Source: Microbacterium thalli
GTDB taxonomy: Bacteria > Actinomycetota > Actinomycetes > Actinomycetales > Microbacteriaceae
NCBI RefSeq assembly: GCF_028737325.1
Contig: NZ_JAQZCH010000002.1
Span: forward strand, 372,001 to 436,000
Reading direction: 5' to 3'
DNA length: 64,000 nt
Part shown: in pieces, positions 19,961-28,590 of the stretch
Layout of the letters: every line of letters starts with the position of its first letter
Position numbering within the stretch: the first letter of the stretch is position 1
The notes under the pieces: model-generated
Told to the model about the DNA's origin: nothing
Seen by the model: only the letters and a program-made list of their open reading frames with translations
Databases searched by the model: none
Position numbers and translations under genes: made by a program

Positions 19961-21745
19961 TCAGACAACCTTCGCGGAGAGGACGTTGGACCGGTACCCG
20001 AGGAACTGGATCGGCTCGGAGGATCCGGCACCGGGGACGAAGAAGAACAGCTGGTCGGCGTACGTCGTGGTGAAGCCGGTCGAGGACTGCGAGACGCCGG
20101 TGAGCGCGCTCGCCACCGGGTTCGTGTCGGGCACGTTGATCACCGCGTCGGGGTTGCTCGGCGTGAACGTGTGATCCTCGGTGATCGTGACGGCGACGAT
20201 GGCGCCGCTCTCGAGGGTCTGCAACGCGATCGGCGCCTGATTGCCGGCTTGCGTCGTGAACGACACCGAGCCGGTCTCGGCGCCGGTCTGATTGAAGTCG
20301 TTCGTGATCTGCTCGCGGTTCGCCGTCACGCCGTCACGGAATGCGTCGCCCTCCGCCTCGAACAGCTGCGCATACGGGCTCGCATCGCCGTTGGTCAGCA
20401 GGTCCGCGTACGCGGCCGCCAGGTCCTGAGGAGCCAGCACCAGGAACGGCGAATCCGGGGCGACCTGCGCCGCGCCGAGGTAGGACGGGGCGAGCTCGGG
20501 GAACGTGTTGGTCGCCAACTCGGCGATGTAGCCGAGCTTGTAGTTGGACCACGGATCCTGCTGGCTGACGGTCATGATGGTGTCGGCCGCGCCGTCGCTG
20601 CCTTCGACCACCGCGAGGAACGTCCGGGGCCACTGCTCGAACGTCTCGGGAAGCAGGATCTCGAGCGGCTCGGCCGGGATCGGCGGCAGCGGGGCCCGAT
20701 CCGTGATCTTCGAGCGAAGGGTGTAGTTGGTCTCGCGCTCCGCGAGGGCAGGCCCGCTCAGCCGGGTCGCCGCGAGGGCGGCATCCGCCGAACCGTCGGC
20801 CGTCGAGACGTCCTCGGCGATGCGTGTGAGGATGCGTTCGGCCTGCTTCTCGGTCACGGCGGGCGGAGCCTGGTCGGGGTCCGCGACGACCGTCGCCGTC
20901 GGCGACGGGGTCGCCGTGGGCGCGAGCTGCGGCCACGCGTCTGCGGAGCACCCGGACAGCGCGACGATCGAGACGAGCGGAAGAGCGACGAGCGCCTGCC
21001 GCCCGCGGGTTAGCTTCCGACGCGGCGGACGCGCGGAGATGACACCCTTGGCCTCGTTCTCGATGGAGATGTCGATCGGCTGGGTCTCGGTCATCGGGAT
21101 GCCCTTGCGGCGGGGACCGCGCGAACGGCGGAGGTGCCGCCACCCGAGCGCGTACATGACGATGCCGAACAGCAGGAGCACACCGCCGAGGACGATCAGC
21201 GGACCGGCCCACGGCGTGTTCGACTCGATGGGCCAGGTCACCTCGATGTCGGCAGGAGCGGGCGCCGCGCCGTCCGATGCGATGACGAGGCTCATCTCTT
21301 CGGGCAGCTGAAACGACGTCTGCAGGGCGTCCTCCTGCTGGAACTCCTCGAGCCACAGGTCCGATCCGACCGGTGAGGGCATCGGGGCGGCCGTGCCGTC
21401 TTCGTTCGGGGCCGGAGTCGCCGTCGCCGCAACTTCCGAGACCGTGGCCTCGCCGTCCTCGCCGACCGAGATCCGGTTGTGCTCGGTGCGCGAGAGCCAC
21501 GCCTCGACGTCCGCGGTCCGGCCGTAGGCGGCGAAGACGGTGCCCTCGCCGCGGATGCTGAGGGTCTGCGACCCCGCACGCGACGTGAGCACATCGCCTT
21601 CCAGCAGCGTGAACGGCGCGTCCCCGGCGACGGCAACGGACTCGCTCACCGTCTCCGGTCCGCGGAGGATCGTCCGCTGGGCGATGCCCGCCCCGATCAT
21701 GACGGTCGCCAACACGAACGCGACGACAGCCCACACGAAACGCAC
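19961..21745 (-). CDS. uncharacterised membrane protein with internal lipobox
   Basis: Unrecognised function; the type is known to me only from Microbacteriaceae, where relatives are sometimes labelled glycosyltransferase without motif support. Numbered from GTG 21745 (594 residues): a membrane segment at about 5-21, an outer domain, a second membrane segment at about 179-203 (WAGPLIVLGGVLLLFGIVMY), a basic stretch, and a third hydrophobic segment ending in LVSIVALSGC at Cys266, a perfect lipobox in mid-protein. It is followed by a Thr/Pro-rich linker and a C-terminal domain of about 310 residues. GTG 21745 is preferred over the GTG six codons earlier because GGAGAGG precedes it. An internal ATG (Met218, 21094) could start a separate lipoprotein. 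It is coupled to the thioredoxin-TPR gene. Confidence 0.7.
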   Translation of the reverse strand: MRFVWAVVAFVLATVMIGAGIAQRTILRGPETVSESVAVAGDAPFTLLEGDVLTSRAGSQTLSIRGEGTVFAAYGRTADVEAWLSRTEHNRISVGEDGEATVSEVAATATPAPNEDGTAAPMPSPVGSDLWLEEFQQEDALQTSFQLPEEMSLVIASDGAAPAPADIEVTWPIESNTPWAGPLIVLGGVLLLFGIVMYALGWRHLRRSRGPRRKGIPMTETQPIDISIENEAKGVISARPPRRKLTRGRQALVALPLVSIVALSGCSADAWPQLAPTATPSPTATVVADPDQAPPAVTEKQAERILTRIAEDVSTADGSADAALAATRLSGPALAERETNYTLRSKITDRAPLPPIPAEPLEILLPETFEQWPRTFLAVVEGSDGAADTIMTVSQQDPWSNYKLGYIAELATNTFPELAPSYLGAAQVAPDSPFLVLAPQDLAAAYADLLTNGDASPYAQLFEAEGDAFRDGVTANREQITNDFNQTGAETGSVSFTTQAGNQAPIALQTLESGAIVAVTITEDHTFTPSNPDAVINVPDTNPVASALTGVSQSSTGFTTTYADQLFFFVPGAGSSEPIQFLGYRSNVLSAKVV

Positions 21746-21869
21746 GAAGAAACACCTCTCCACATCCGGAACGGGACCACCGAACGCTTGATCGACGTTT
21801 CAGACTATCGAAAATGACCTGAAAGCGTCGTGAGAGGGGCGCCTGGCGGGCAACATCCGCTTCTGATCG

Positions 21870-21875
21870 TAGGGT
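21870..21875 (+). promoter_or_regulatory. -10 element of the AI-2E-type permease gene
   Basis: TAGGGT, with transcription expected to begin near 21882. The short leader then carries GGGAGG six bases before GTG 21903. This placement makes the upstream ATG at 21879 unlikely as the start. The 139-base gap 21764-21902 holds nothing else I can support. Confidence 0.4.
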
Positions 21876-21902
21876 GAGATGATCCGACCCCGGGAGGCGT
21901 CC

Positions 21903-22973
21903 GTGAAGTTGCAGAACCCGTTCCGCACGGCGCTCATCGCCACGCTCGGCGTCGGCGTCGGAATCCTGATCATCGGCGGCATCCAGACGCTGTCGACGAT
22001 CCTGCTCTATGTCGGCACCGCGCTCTTCCTGGCGCTCGGACTCGACCCGGTGGTGTCGTGGCTCGAGCGACGCAAGCTTCCCCGCTGGGCGGCGCTCCTG
22101 ATCACCTTCGCCGCGCTGCTCGCCGCCTTCGCGGGCATCATCCTCATGGTGATCCCGATCATCGTGACGCAGATCTCGCAGCTGGTCGCCGCTATCCAGG
22201 ATCTCGTGACCGGCGGCCAGTGGGATCCCGTCACCGCGATCAAGGACTGGCTGACCACGACGTTCCCGCAGCTCGACGTCGACGAGCTGTTCCAGTACCT
22301 CTCCGACTGGTACGCCTCACTCGACATCGGCGCGATCGGCGGCTCGATCACCGAGTCGCTCATCACCATCGGCGGAACGATCATCAGCGGCTTCACCGGG
22401 GCGGTCATCGTCCTGATCCTCACGATCTACTTCACCGCGTCGACGCCGAGCCTCAAGGCCGCCGTCTACCAGCTCGTGCCGGCGTCGCGTCGCCCCCGCT
22501 TCATCGGGTTGTCCGAGCAGATCACCGCGTCGGTGGGCTTCTACGTCATGGGGCAGGTCTCGCTGGGCGTCATCAACGGTGTCCTCAGCGCCGTCTTCCT
22601 CAGCGTGATCGGTGCACCGTTCCCGGCGGTCCTCGCTGTGATCGCGTTCTTCTTCTCGCTGATCCCGTTGGTCGGAACGTTGACCGGCTCGGCGATCATC
22701 GTGCTCACGTGCCTGATCCCCGGACTGTCCGAACCGCAGACGGCCCTGTGGGCGGCGATCTGGTACATCGTGTACATGCAGGTCGAGGCGTACTTCATCT
22801 CGCCGCGCATCATGAACCGCGCCGTCTCGATCCCCGGCGCCGTCGTCGTGATCGCGGCACTCGCCGGAGCGGCGCTCGGGCAGCTGCTCGGCGCTCTCGT
22901 GGCGATCCCCGTCGCCGCGAGCATCCTGATCATCTACCGCCAGGTGGTCATCCCCCGGCAGAACGAGCGGTGA
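21903..22973 (+). CDS. AI-2E family transporter (permease)
   Basis: Polytopic inner-membrane protein of the AI-2E exporter/YdiK/PerM family. The 356-residue product has about eight hydrophobic segments, the family segment LGLDPVVSWLERRKLPRWAALL near residue 45, a soluble middle part (about 110-160), and the C-terminal YFISPRIMNRAVSIPGAVVVIAALAG region that defines the family. Transported substrate is unknown; members include autoinducer-2 exporters and Na+/H+ antiporters. GTG 21903 is chosen because GGGAGG precedes it; an in-frame ATG at 21879 has no ribosome site. Its TGA and the stop of the facing hydrolase gene abut as TGATCA. Confidence 0.85.
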   Translation: MKLQNPFRTALIATLGVGVGILIIGGIQTLSTILLYVGTALFLALGLDPVVSWLERRKLPRWAALLITFAALLAAFAGIILMVIPIIVTQISQLVAAIQDLVTGGQWDPVTAIKDWLTTTFPQLDVDELFQYLSDWYASLDIGAIGGSITESLITIGGTIISGFTGAVIVLILTIYFTASTPSLKAAVYQLVPASRRPRFIGLSEQITASVGFYVMGQVSLGVINGVLSAVFLSVIGAPFPAVLAVIAFFFSLIPLVGTLTGSAIIVLTCLIPGLSEPQTALWAAIWYIVYMQVEAYFISPRIMNRAVSIPGAVVVIAALAGAALGQLLGALVAIPVAASILIIYRQVVIPRQNER

Positions 22974-23693
22974 TCAGGCGCTCGGCCACTCGTCGGCGAG
23001 CGGCAGGGCGTCGGGGTTCACCGCCGCGACGATCTCGGTCAGCACGCGTCGCGTCTGGTTCTCGCCCACCCACAGGTGCTTGCCGCCCTCCACGGCGATG
23101 AGAGTGGCCTGCGGGATCGACGCGAATCGCTCGCGCGCCTCGGCGGGGCGCAGGTAGTCGTCGAACTCGGGCACGACGATGACCACTCGGCGTGCGTCGC
23201 CCGCCCACGCGGCAACCTCGGCCGCGCTCGCGCGGTGCAGCGGCGGCGACAGGAGGATGATGCCCACCACGTCGTGGTCGCGGCCGTACTTCAGCGCCAG
23301 CTCGGTGCCGAAGGACCACCCCACCAGCCACGGACGCGGCAGGCCGCGCTCACGGACGAAGTCCATTGCGGCGGCGACGTCGAACGCTTCCGCGACTCCC
23401 CCGTCGAACGCGCCGTCGCTCGTGCCGCGCGGCGAGGTCGTGCCCCGGGTGTTGAACCGCAGCACGGCGAGGTCGGCGAGGGCGGGAAGCCGCCCCGCGG
23501 CCTTGCGCAGGATGTGCGAGTCCATGAAGCCGCCCGCGGTCGGAAGCGGATGCAGCGTCACCAGCGTCGCAGCCGGAGCCACACCCTCGGGGAGCGCGAG
23601 CTCGCCCACGAGGCGCAAGCCGTCTCTCGTGCGCAGTTCGATGTCTTCACGGTGAGCGGGCAGTTGCACGGGCCCGCGGATCTCGATCGTCAT
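22974..23693 (-). CDS. alpha/beta hydrolase
   Basis: The 239-residue protein belongs to the small alpha/beta hydrolases related to the YpfH and dienelactone-hydrolase-like group. It shows LHPLPTAGGFMDSH near residue 50, the nucleophile elbow GWSFG with Ser127, a probable acidic residue in VPEFDDY, and His206 in GGKHLW, followed by IVAAVNP. There is no signal peptide. Substrate is unknown. ATG 23693 is selected because IEIRGPVQLPAHREDIEL is the first conserved segment; the open frame continues upstream only as read-through of other genes. Its ATG overlaps the stop of the zinc-ribbon gene by four bases, so it is the last gene of a small operon. Confidence 0.85.
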   Translation of the reverse strand: MTIEIRGPVQLPAHREDIELRTRDGLRLVGELALPEGVAPAATLVTLHPLPTAGGFMDSHILRKAAGRLPALADLAVLRFNTRGTTSPRGTSDGAFDGGVAEAFDVAAAMDFVRERGLPRPWLVGWSFGTELALKYGRDHDVVGIILLSPPLHRASAAEVAAWAGDARRVVIVVPEFDDYLRPAEARERFASIPQATLIAVEGGKHLWVGENQTRRVLTEIVAAVNPDALPLADEWPSA

Positions 23694-23971
23694 GCGATCC
23701 TCCAACATGCTGAGTGCCAGTGTCGGCGAGCCGCCAGGTCGGCGGCATCTCCGAGGACGCCATCGGCGCGCCAGGCCACCAGGTGCGCGACACCCACGCC
23801 GATCTGCCGACCGCATCCGGGGCATACGTACGTCTTCTGAGCCTGAACCGCCGAGATCGGCTGGACCGTCCACTCGGCGCCGCGGCGCGTCTCGCTGCGC
23901 TTCCAGCCACTGAGCAGGCGCTCGAGCGAGTCGTCCGGCGGGTCGGGACGGCGGCGGTGGGACCGGGGCAT
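23690..23971 (-). CDS. small zinc-ribbon-like conserved protein
   Basis: A 93-residue protein of unknown function, often labelled ATP/GTP-binding protein in actinobacterial annotations, though I see no P-loop. The N-terminal 45 residues are basic and polar. The C-terminal half holds a likely metal site: Cys50 and Cys53 in TYVCPGCGRQI, then His84, His86 and Cys89 in RRHWHSACW. The layout CxxC...HxHxxC suggests a structural zinc ion. ATG 23971 is chosen as the first start before the conserved part. It lies between the transglycosylase-like gene (11 bases upstream) and the hydrolase (4-base overlap). Confidence 0.7.
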   Translation of the reverse strand: MPRSHRRRPDPPDDSLERLLSGWKRSETRRGAEWTVQPISAVQAQKTYVCPGCGRQIGVGVAHLVAWRADGVLGDAADLAARRHWHSACWRIA

Positions 23972-23982
23972 GAGAAGCCGGG

Positions 23983-24672
23983 TCACCACCAGTGATTGCT
24001 GGTCCAGAACGCGTGGGCGGCCGCCCAGCTCCCGTACCGCCCGACCGCGTAGCCGTTCGCCCACTGCAGGTTGTCGACCGGGTTGTAGCCGCTGCCCGGG
24101 ACCTTGCTGCAGGGATATGCCTGCACGAGACCGCATGCCCCGGATGACGCGTTCGTCGCGTTGGGATTCCAGCCGCTCTCGCGCGAGACGATGTAGTCGA
24201 CGTAGCCCCAGTCGCTCTCAGGGATGCCGGCGGCAGTCAGCCATTCGGTCGACGAGCCGCCACCCGAGTACCGCACGGAGGCTGAGGGCGCCGCGCCGGC
24301 ACCGTCGCTCTCACCCTCCGGGGTGGGCGTCGGGGTCGGTGTCGGCGTCGGCTTCGGGGTGACGTAGACGGTGAACCCGCTGCGGTCGAGGGCGACGGCG
24401 GCATCCGGTTGCGCGGCGTTCGGAAGCGCCTGCGCGTCGCCGCGCGACGCGGCCCAGAGCGAGACCACCTCCGCCGGCTTCTCCTGCGCGACTGCCAGGC
24501 TCGACCCGAGCGGCGCGAGCGCTCCGCCCGCCATGCCGGCCGCGGCGAGAGCGGCGAAGACCGCCACGACGCCCCGGCGGCGCGACCAGCGCGGACCGGC
24601 ACCGGCGGCACGGGCGCTCTGACGGGCGACCTCGGTCGAGGTGCGCTGAGTCAGTTCGGAGCCCGGAGTCAC
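23983..24672 (-). CDS. secreted or anchored lytic transglycosylase-like protein
   Basis: A 229-residue envelope protein. It has a cytoplasmic basic region, one hydrophobic segment (about residues 35-60, VVAVFAALAAAGMAGGALAPL) that is a signal or anchor, a Pro-Thr repeat linker (PKPTPTPTPTPTPEG) that may span the wall, and a C-terminal SLT-type domain with YIVSRESGWNPNATN and GACGLVQAYPCSKVP. The Glu in SRESGW is the expected catalytic residue for cutting peptidoglycan. The start is GTG 24672, with GAGGA four to five bases upstream and TAAACT before that. Many actinobacterial proteins of this build are called transglycosylases by homology only. Confidence 0.82.
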   Translation of the reverse strand: MTPGSELTQRTSTEVARQSARAAGAGPRWSRRRGVVAVFAALAAAGMAGGALAPLGSSLAVAQEKPAEVVSLWAASRGDAQALPNAAQPDAAVALDRSGFTVYVTPKPTPTPTPTPTPEGESDGAGAAPSASVRYSGGGSSTEWLTAAGIPESDWGYVDYIVSRESGWNPNATNASSGACGLVQAYPCSKVPGSGYNPVDNLQWANGYAVGRYGSWAAAHAFWTSNHWW

Positions 24673-24718
24673 AATGTCCTCGAGTTTAGCGACCGGGTCG
24701 CGTTGTCTCCATCCGGCA

Positions 24719-25291
24719 TCACCCGATGGCGAGGATGACCGACACGACGGCGTCCAGAACGGCATCCACCTGCGCCTCGCGGTAGCCGCCGCGCTGCATG
24801 CGGAAAGCCACTGTGCGCACCTGCTCGACCGTCAGGGTCTCACCGGATTCCAGGTAGCGCGCGATGCGGTCGGCCACCTTGTCGACCTCGTCGATCCGGT
24901 ATCCGTACGACAGAGCACCGACGCGGTCGAACCGCTCTCGCTCGGGGCGCGACAGCCGGTCGAGGACTTCTTGCGCCAGATTGCGCGAGCGACCGACCCA
25001 GGCGCGCGCACCGGCACGCGACAGCGCATACTCGCGTTCCCGGGCAGCGAAGGCATCCTCGATACGGCCGACGGCGGCGTCGACCGCGGAGATCGCGTAC
25101 CCACCGCGAACCACGGGAAAGGCGGTGCGCCGGATCTCGGCCGAGTCGAGGTCGCTGTCATCGGGCGAGGCCTCGAAGGCGCCGCGGGCGCGCTCCAGGA
25201 AGGCATCCACGGCCTCGCGGTCGTAGCCCTTGCTGCGTCCCGGAGCGTCCGGGAAAGGAGTCGAGGCGACAGCCGTCTCGGTCGAGGTCAT
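24719..25291 (-). CDS. DivIVA domain repeat protein
   Basis: A 190-residue protein made of short DivIVA-like repeats. Four copies of a G-Y-x(4)-V-D pattern are visible: KGYDREAVDAFL (21-32), GGYAISAVDAAV (63-74), YGYRIDEVDKVA (129-140) and GGYREAQVDAVL (168-179). This matches the actinobacterial DivIVA-repeat family; DivIVA-type motifs bind curved membrane at poles and septa. A long coiled coil, typical of full DivIVA/Wag31, is missing. The ATG overlaps the cdsA stop by four bases, so it is made together with the phospholipid enzyme CdsA. Function is not established; a role linking membrane synthesis with polar growth is only an inference. Confidence 0.75.
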   Translation of the reverse strand: MTSTETAVASTPFPDAPGRSKGYDREAVDAFLERARGAFEASPDDSDLDSAEIRRTAFPVVRGGYAISAVDAAVGRIEDAFAAREREYALSRAGARAWVGRSRNLAQEVLDRLSRPERERFDRVGALSYGYRIDEVDKVADRIARYLESGETLTVEQVRTVAFRMQRGGYREAQVDAVLDAVVSVILAIG

Positions 25292-26298
25292 GACACCACC
25301 CAGGGAGAGAGCACGTGGAACAGGATGAGCGCGACGACGGAGGAAGGCAGAATCGAATCGAGCCGATCGAGCACGCCGCCATGCCCCGGCAGCCACGAGC
25401 TCATGTCCTTGATGCCCAGATCGCGCTTGATCATGGATTCGGCGAGATCGCCGACGGTCGCCGACCCGAGGATCAAGAGGCCCATCACGACGCCGGTCCA
25501 GATGGGCAGGTCGAGAAGCAGCCAGGCGAAACCGACCGCGACGGCCACCGCCACGACCGCGGCACCGACGAGGCCTTCCCAGGTCTTCTTCGGGCTGATG
25601 CGCGGCGCCATCGGGTGCTTTCCGAAAGCGAGCCCGGCGGCGTAAGCGCCGGTGTCGGCGCCCACGACGATCGCGATCATCGCAAGCACCCAGAACTCGC
25701 CGCCATCTTGGCGGAGCAGGATCAGCAGCAGACTTCCGAGGAACGGCACGTAGAGCTGCACGAATCCGCTGATGAGCACGTCGCTCAGCACATCGCCGTA
25801 GCGGCGCGACTCCGCCGAGGCCATCTGCGCGAGCAGACGCCACACGATGACGACGACGACGGCGGCGAAGACGACCACCCAGTGCGTGCCGGGGTCGAGG
25901 AAATATCCGGTGGCCAGCACCGCCGCGCCCGCCACGAGCTGCGGCACGACGTCTACGCGGCGCCCAGCCGCCTGCAACGCACGGACGAACTCGAAGACGG
26001 CCAGCAACGCCACCGGCACCGCGAAAAGCAGGAACACCCACTTCACGAAGATGAGCGACCCCACCACAACGGCGCCGATCGCGAGCCCGATGAGGATCGC
26101 GAGGAACAGGTTGCGGCCCGTCCGCGCGTTGATGCGCTCGTTCGCCTGCTCGAAGTCGGCGCGGGCACGACCGATCTGCTGCTCGAACTCGGAGCGCGCC
26201 GCGCGCACCTGGTTGTGGAACGCCGAATCGCCGTGCTCCCGCGAGCGGTGTCGCTCGCGTTCGGAAGCCGGCGGGACGTCGTCACCCGGTACGCTCAT
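25288..26298 (-). CDS. cdsA: phosphatidate cytidylyltransferase
   Basis: Makes CDP-diacylglycerol from phosphatidic acid and CTP, the branch point of phospholipid synthesis. The 336-residue membrane protein has a soluble, charged N-terminal extension of about 60 residues, then roughly eight membrane segments, ISPKKTWEGLVG, and the C-terminal CDS signature SATVGDLAESMIKRDLGIKD with GHGGVLDRLDS. The signature is complete. It follows frr with five bases between and precedes the DivIVA-repeat gene with an ATGA overlap. The order rpsB-tsf-pyrH-frr-cdsA is the classic bacterial one. Confidence 0.94.
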   Translation of the reverse strand: MSVPGDDVPPASERERHRSREHGDSAFHNQVRAARSEFEQQIGRARADFEQANERINARTGRNLFLAILIGLAIGAVVVGSLIFVKWVFLLFAVPVALLAVFEFVRALQAAGRRVDVVPQLVAGAAVLATGYFLDPGTHWVVVFAAVVVVIVWRLLAQMASAESRRYGDVLSDVLISGFVQLYVPFLGSLLLILLRQDGGEFWVLAMIAIVVGADTGAYAAGLAFGKHPMAPRISPKKTWEGLVGAAVVAVAVAVGFAWLLLDLPIWTGVVMGLLILGSATVGDLAESMIKRDLGIKDMSSWLPGHGGVLDRLDSILPSSVVALILFHVLSPWVVS

Positions 26299-26303
26299 GC
26301 GGC

Positions 26304-26858
26304 TCAGACCTCGAGAAGCTCGGCCTCTTTGCGCTTGAGAGCCTCGTCGATCAGGTCGACGTGTGCTCGCGTGAGAACGTCGAGCTCCTTCTCGGCGCGC
26401 ACCAGCTCGTCCTCGCCGACGTCGCTCTTGAGCGCGTCGAGCTCGTCCTTGGACTTCCGACGGATGCCGCGCAGGTGGACCTTGTGGTCCTCCCCCTTCG
26501 ACCGCACGAGCTTGACGTACTCCTTGCGGCGCTCCTCCGTCAGCTCGGGCATCGTGACGCGCACGAGGTTGCCGTCGTTGGTGGGGTTCACGCCCAGGTT
26601 CGGGGTGTCGCGGATGGCCTGCTCGATCGCCTTCAGCGCCGACTTGTCGTAGGGCGTCACGATGATCGTGCGCGCCTCCGGGTTGTTCAGCGACGCCAGC
26701 TGCGCGAGCGGCGTCGGCGAGCCGTAGTAGTCGACGAGGATCTTCTGAAACAGCGCCGTGTTCGCGCGTCCGGTGCGAACGGTGGAGAAGTCCTCCTTCG
26801 CCGCCTCGACAGCGCGCTGCATGCGGGTTTTCGTGTCAGCGAGGATCTCGGGGATCAC
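26304..26858 (-). CDS. frr: ribosome recycling factor
   Basis: Splits the post-termination ribosome together with EF-G. The 184-residue product shows the three-helix bundle with [38 protein letters not shown], and IPELT-like [16 protein letters not shown]. Start choice: GTG 26858 is used, as GGAG lies five bases before it and VIPEIL aligns with family N-termini; a GTG two codons earlier lacks that spacing. TAGACT at 26896-26891 on the minus strand could serve as its own -10, giving a leader of about 26 bases. Upstream is pyrH and downstream cdsA. Confidence 0.95.
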   Translation of the reverse strand: MIPEILADTKTRMQRAVEAAKEDFSTVRTGRANTALFQKILVDYYGSPTPLAQLASLNNPEARTIIVTPYDKSALKAIEQAIRDTPNLGVNPTNDGNLVRVTMPELTEERRKEYVKLVRSKGEDHKVHLRGIRRKSKDELDALKSDVGEDELVRAEKELDVLTRAHVDLIDEALKRKEAELLEV

Positions 26859-26890
26859 CGTCACTCCAATTCGTCGGTACGTCCGGTCAA

Positions 26891-26896
26891 GTCTAG
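26891..26896 (-). promoter_or_regulatory. possible -10 element of frr
   Basis: TAGACT in the 56-base gap between pyrH and frr. Transcription would begin near 26884, followed by a short leader with a GGAG site. It is the same hexamer seen before ligA, mnmA and recG. Confidence 0.35.
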
Positions 26897-26914
26897 TCTG
26901 CGGTGCGTCGGAGC

Positions 26915-27634
26915 TCAGACGCTCACGAGCGTGCCGATGGAATCCCCCAGCAGCGCGCGCGTCACGTTGCCGCGCGGCTCCATGCCGAACACCCGCATGT
27001 CGATGCCGTTGTCCATGCACAGGCTGAACGCGGTCGAGTCGACCACCTTGAGGCCGCGCTGCAGCGCTTCGCCGTAGGTGATCGCGTCGATGCGCTCGGC
27101 GGTCGGGTCGATCTTCGGGTCGGCGGTGTAGACGGCGTCGACGCCGTTCTTGGCCACCAGCACCTCGTCGGCCTTGATCTCGAGGGCGCGCTGCGCGGCG
27201 ACAGTGTCGGTGGAGAAGTAGGGCAGGCCGGCACCGGCACCGAAGATGACGACGCGGCCCTTCTCCATGTGGCGCTCGGCGCGCCGCGGGATGTAGGGCT
27301 CGGCGACCTGCGTCATCGAGATGGCGGACTGCACGCGCGTGGCGGCACCGGCCTGCTCCAGGAAGTCCTGTAGAGCCAGAGCGTTCATGACGGTGCCGAG
27401 CATGCCCATGTAGTCGGCGCGCCCACGGTCCATTCCGCGCTGGCTGAGCTCGGCGCCGCGGAAGAAGTTGCCGCCGCCGACGACGATCGCGATCTCGACA
27501 CGATCGACGGCCTCAGCGATCTCACGGGCGATCTGGCCGACGACGTCGGGGTTCACCCCGAGCTGGCCCGCGCCGAACGCCTCGCCCGACAGCTTCAGCA
27601 GGACGCGACGGCGCCCGGTCTTCTCGTTGTTCAT
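26915..27634 (-). CDS. pyrH: UMP kinase
   Basis: Phosphorylates UMP to UDP in pyrimidine nucleotide synthesis. The 239-residue amino-acid-kinase fold protein has [14 protein letters not shown] at the N-terminus, [11 protein letters not shown], the [17 protein letters not shown] segment, [14 protein letters not shown] and the [14 protein letters not shown] motif that binds nucleotide. Length is standard. GAGAGGGAC precedes ATG 27634 at suitable distance. A terminator hairpin lies just upstream, between tsf and pyrH, so pyrH-frr-cdsA may be partly uncoupled from rpsB-tsf. Confidence 0.96.
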   Translation of the reverse strand: MNNEKTGRRRVLLKLSGEAFGAGQLGVNPDVVGQIAREIAEAVDRVEIAIVVGGGNFFRGAELSQRGMDRGRADYMGMLGTVMNALALQDFLEQAGAATRVQSAISMTQVAEPYIPRRAERHMEKGRVVIFGAGAGLPYFSTDTVAAQRALEIKADEVLVAKNGVDAVYTADPKIDPTAERIDAITYGEALQRGLKVVDSTAFSLCMDNGIDMRVFGMEPRGNVTRALLGDSIGTLVSV

Positions 27635-27682
27635 CGTGTCCCTCTCGTCGCTGTGTTGCAGAGTATCGCCCGCTCGGGCATG

Positions 27683-27716
27683 GAAAAGGCCCGCATCCGT
27701 GGATGCGGGCCTTTTC
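27683..27716 (-). terminator. rho-independent terminator after tsf
   Basis: Bases 27683-27698 and 27701-27716 form a 16-bp perfect inverted repeat with a two-base centre. It ends in TTTTC on the minus strand. It starts six bases after the tsf stop and lies before pyrH, so it limits read-through from rpsB-tsf. Confidence 0.8.
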
Positions 27717-27721
27717 GGTGA

Positions 27722-28549
27722 TTACGCGCCGACCTTGAAGCGGGCGAAATCGGTGATCGTGATGCCGGCGTCCTTCGCGACCTGGGCGACGGACTGCTTG
27801 TTGTCCTTCGCGTAGTCCTGGTCGAGCAGAGCGACCTGCTTGAAGAACGCGCCGACGCGGCCTTCGACGATCTTCGGGAGCGCGGCCTCGGGCTTGCCCT
27901 CGTTGCGGGAGATCTCCGTGACGATCTCGCGCTCCTTCTCGACGTCGGCCTCGGGCACGTCCTCGCGCGAGAGGTAGCTCGGGTTCGCGAACGAGATGTG
28001 CTGCGCGATCGAGCGAGCGGTCTCGGCGTCCGAGCCCGAGTACGCCACCACGACACCGATCTGCGGGGGCAGGTCCTTGCTGGTCTTGTGGAGGTAGATC
28101 TCGAACGCGTCGCCGGTGAGCGTGCGCACGCGGCGGAGCTCGACCTTCTCGCCGATGATGGCGGCCTCATCGTTGATGAGCTGCTCGATGGTCTGGCCCG
28201 ACGCGTCAGCGGCGAGAGCGGCCTCGACCGAGTCGGCGGATGCCGCAGCGGCGGCGTCGGCGACCTTGTCGGCCAGCGCGATGAAACGGTCGTTCTTCGC
28301 GACGAAGTCGGTCTCGCACGCGAGCTCGACGAGGGTGACCTTTCCGTCCTGCTCGCGGGCGACGATGAGGCCCTCGCTCGTGGAGCGGTCGGCGCGCTTG
28401 GCGTTGCCCTTCGCACCCTTCAGGCGCAGGATCTCGACGGCCTTCTCGACGTCGCCGTCGGCCTCTTCGAGAGCCTTCTTGGTGTCGACCATTCCGGTGC
28501 CGAGCTGCTCGCGCAGAGCCTTGATGTCGGCGATGGTGAAGTTTGCCAT
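27722..28549 (-). CDS. tsf: translation elongation factor EF-Ts
   Basis: Nucleotide exchange factor for EF-Tu. The 275-residue product has the N-terminal UBA-like part with IKALREQLGTGMVDTKKALEEADGD, the key TDFVAKN motif near residue 82 that displaces Mg2+ from EF-Tu, and the core and dimerisation regions ending in ARFKVGA. GAAGGAG precedes the ATG. It follows rpsB, with a 14-bp hairpin in the gap, and is closed by a strong terminator. Confidence 0.97.
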   Translation of the reverse strand: MANFTIADIKALREQLGTGMVDTKKALEEADGDVEKAVEILRLKGAKGNAKRADRSTSEGLIVAREQDGKVTLVELACETDFVAKNDRFIALADKVADAAAAASADSVEAALAADASGQTIEQLINDEAAIIGEKVELRRVRTLTGDAFEIYLHKTSKDLPPQIGVVVAYSGSDAETARSIAQHISFANPSYLSREDVPEADVEKEREIVTEISRNEGKPEAALPKIVEGRVGAFFKQVALLDQDYAKDNKQSVAQVAKDAGITITDFARFKVGA

Positions 28550-28590
28550 GAGTGGCGGCTCCTTCTGTCTCTGGGAAATCTCGTGGATGC

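Noticed and set aside
21879-21902. ATG 21879 as start of the AI-2E-type permease
   Set aside because: No ribosome site precedes it and it lies at the predicted start of transcription; GTG 21903 has GGGAGG at proper distance.
24310-24360. Short tandem repeat taken for a CRISPR or structural repeat
   Set aside because: It is the in-frame Pro-Thr codon run of the transglycosylase-like protein linker; there are no spacers.
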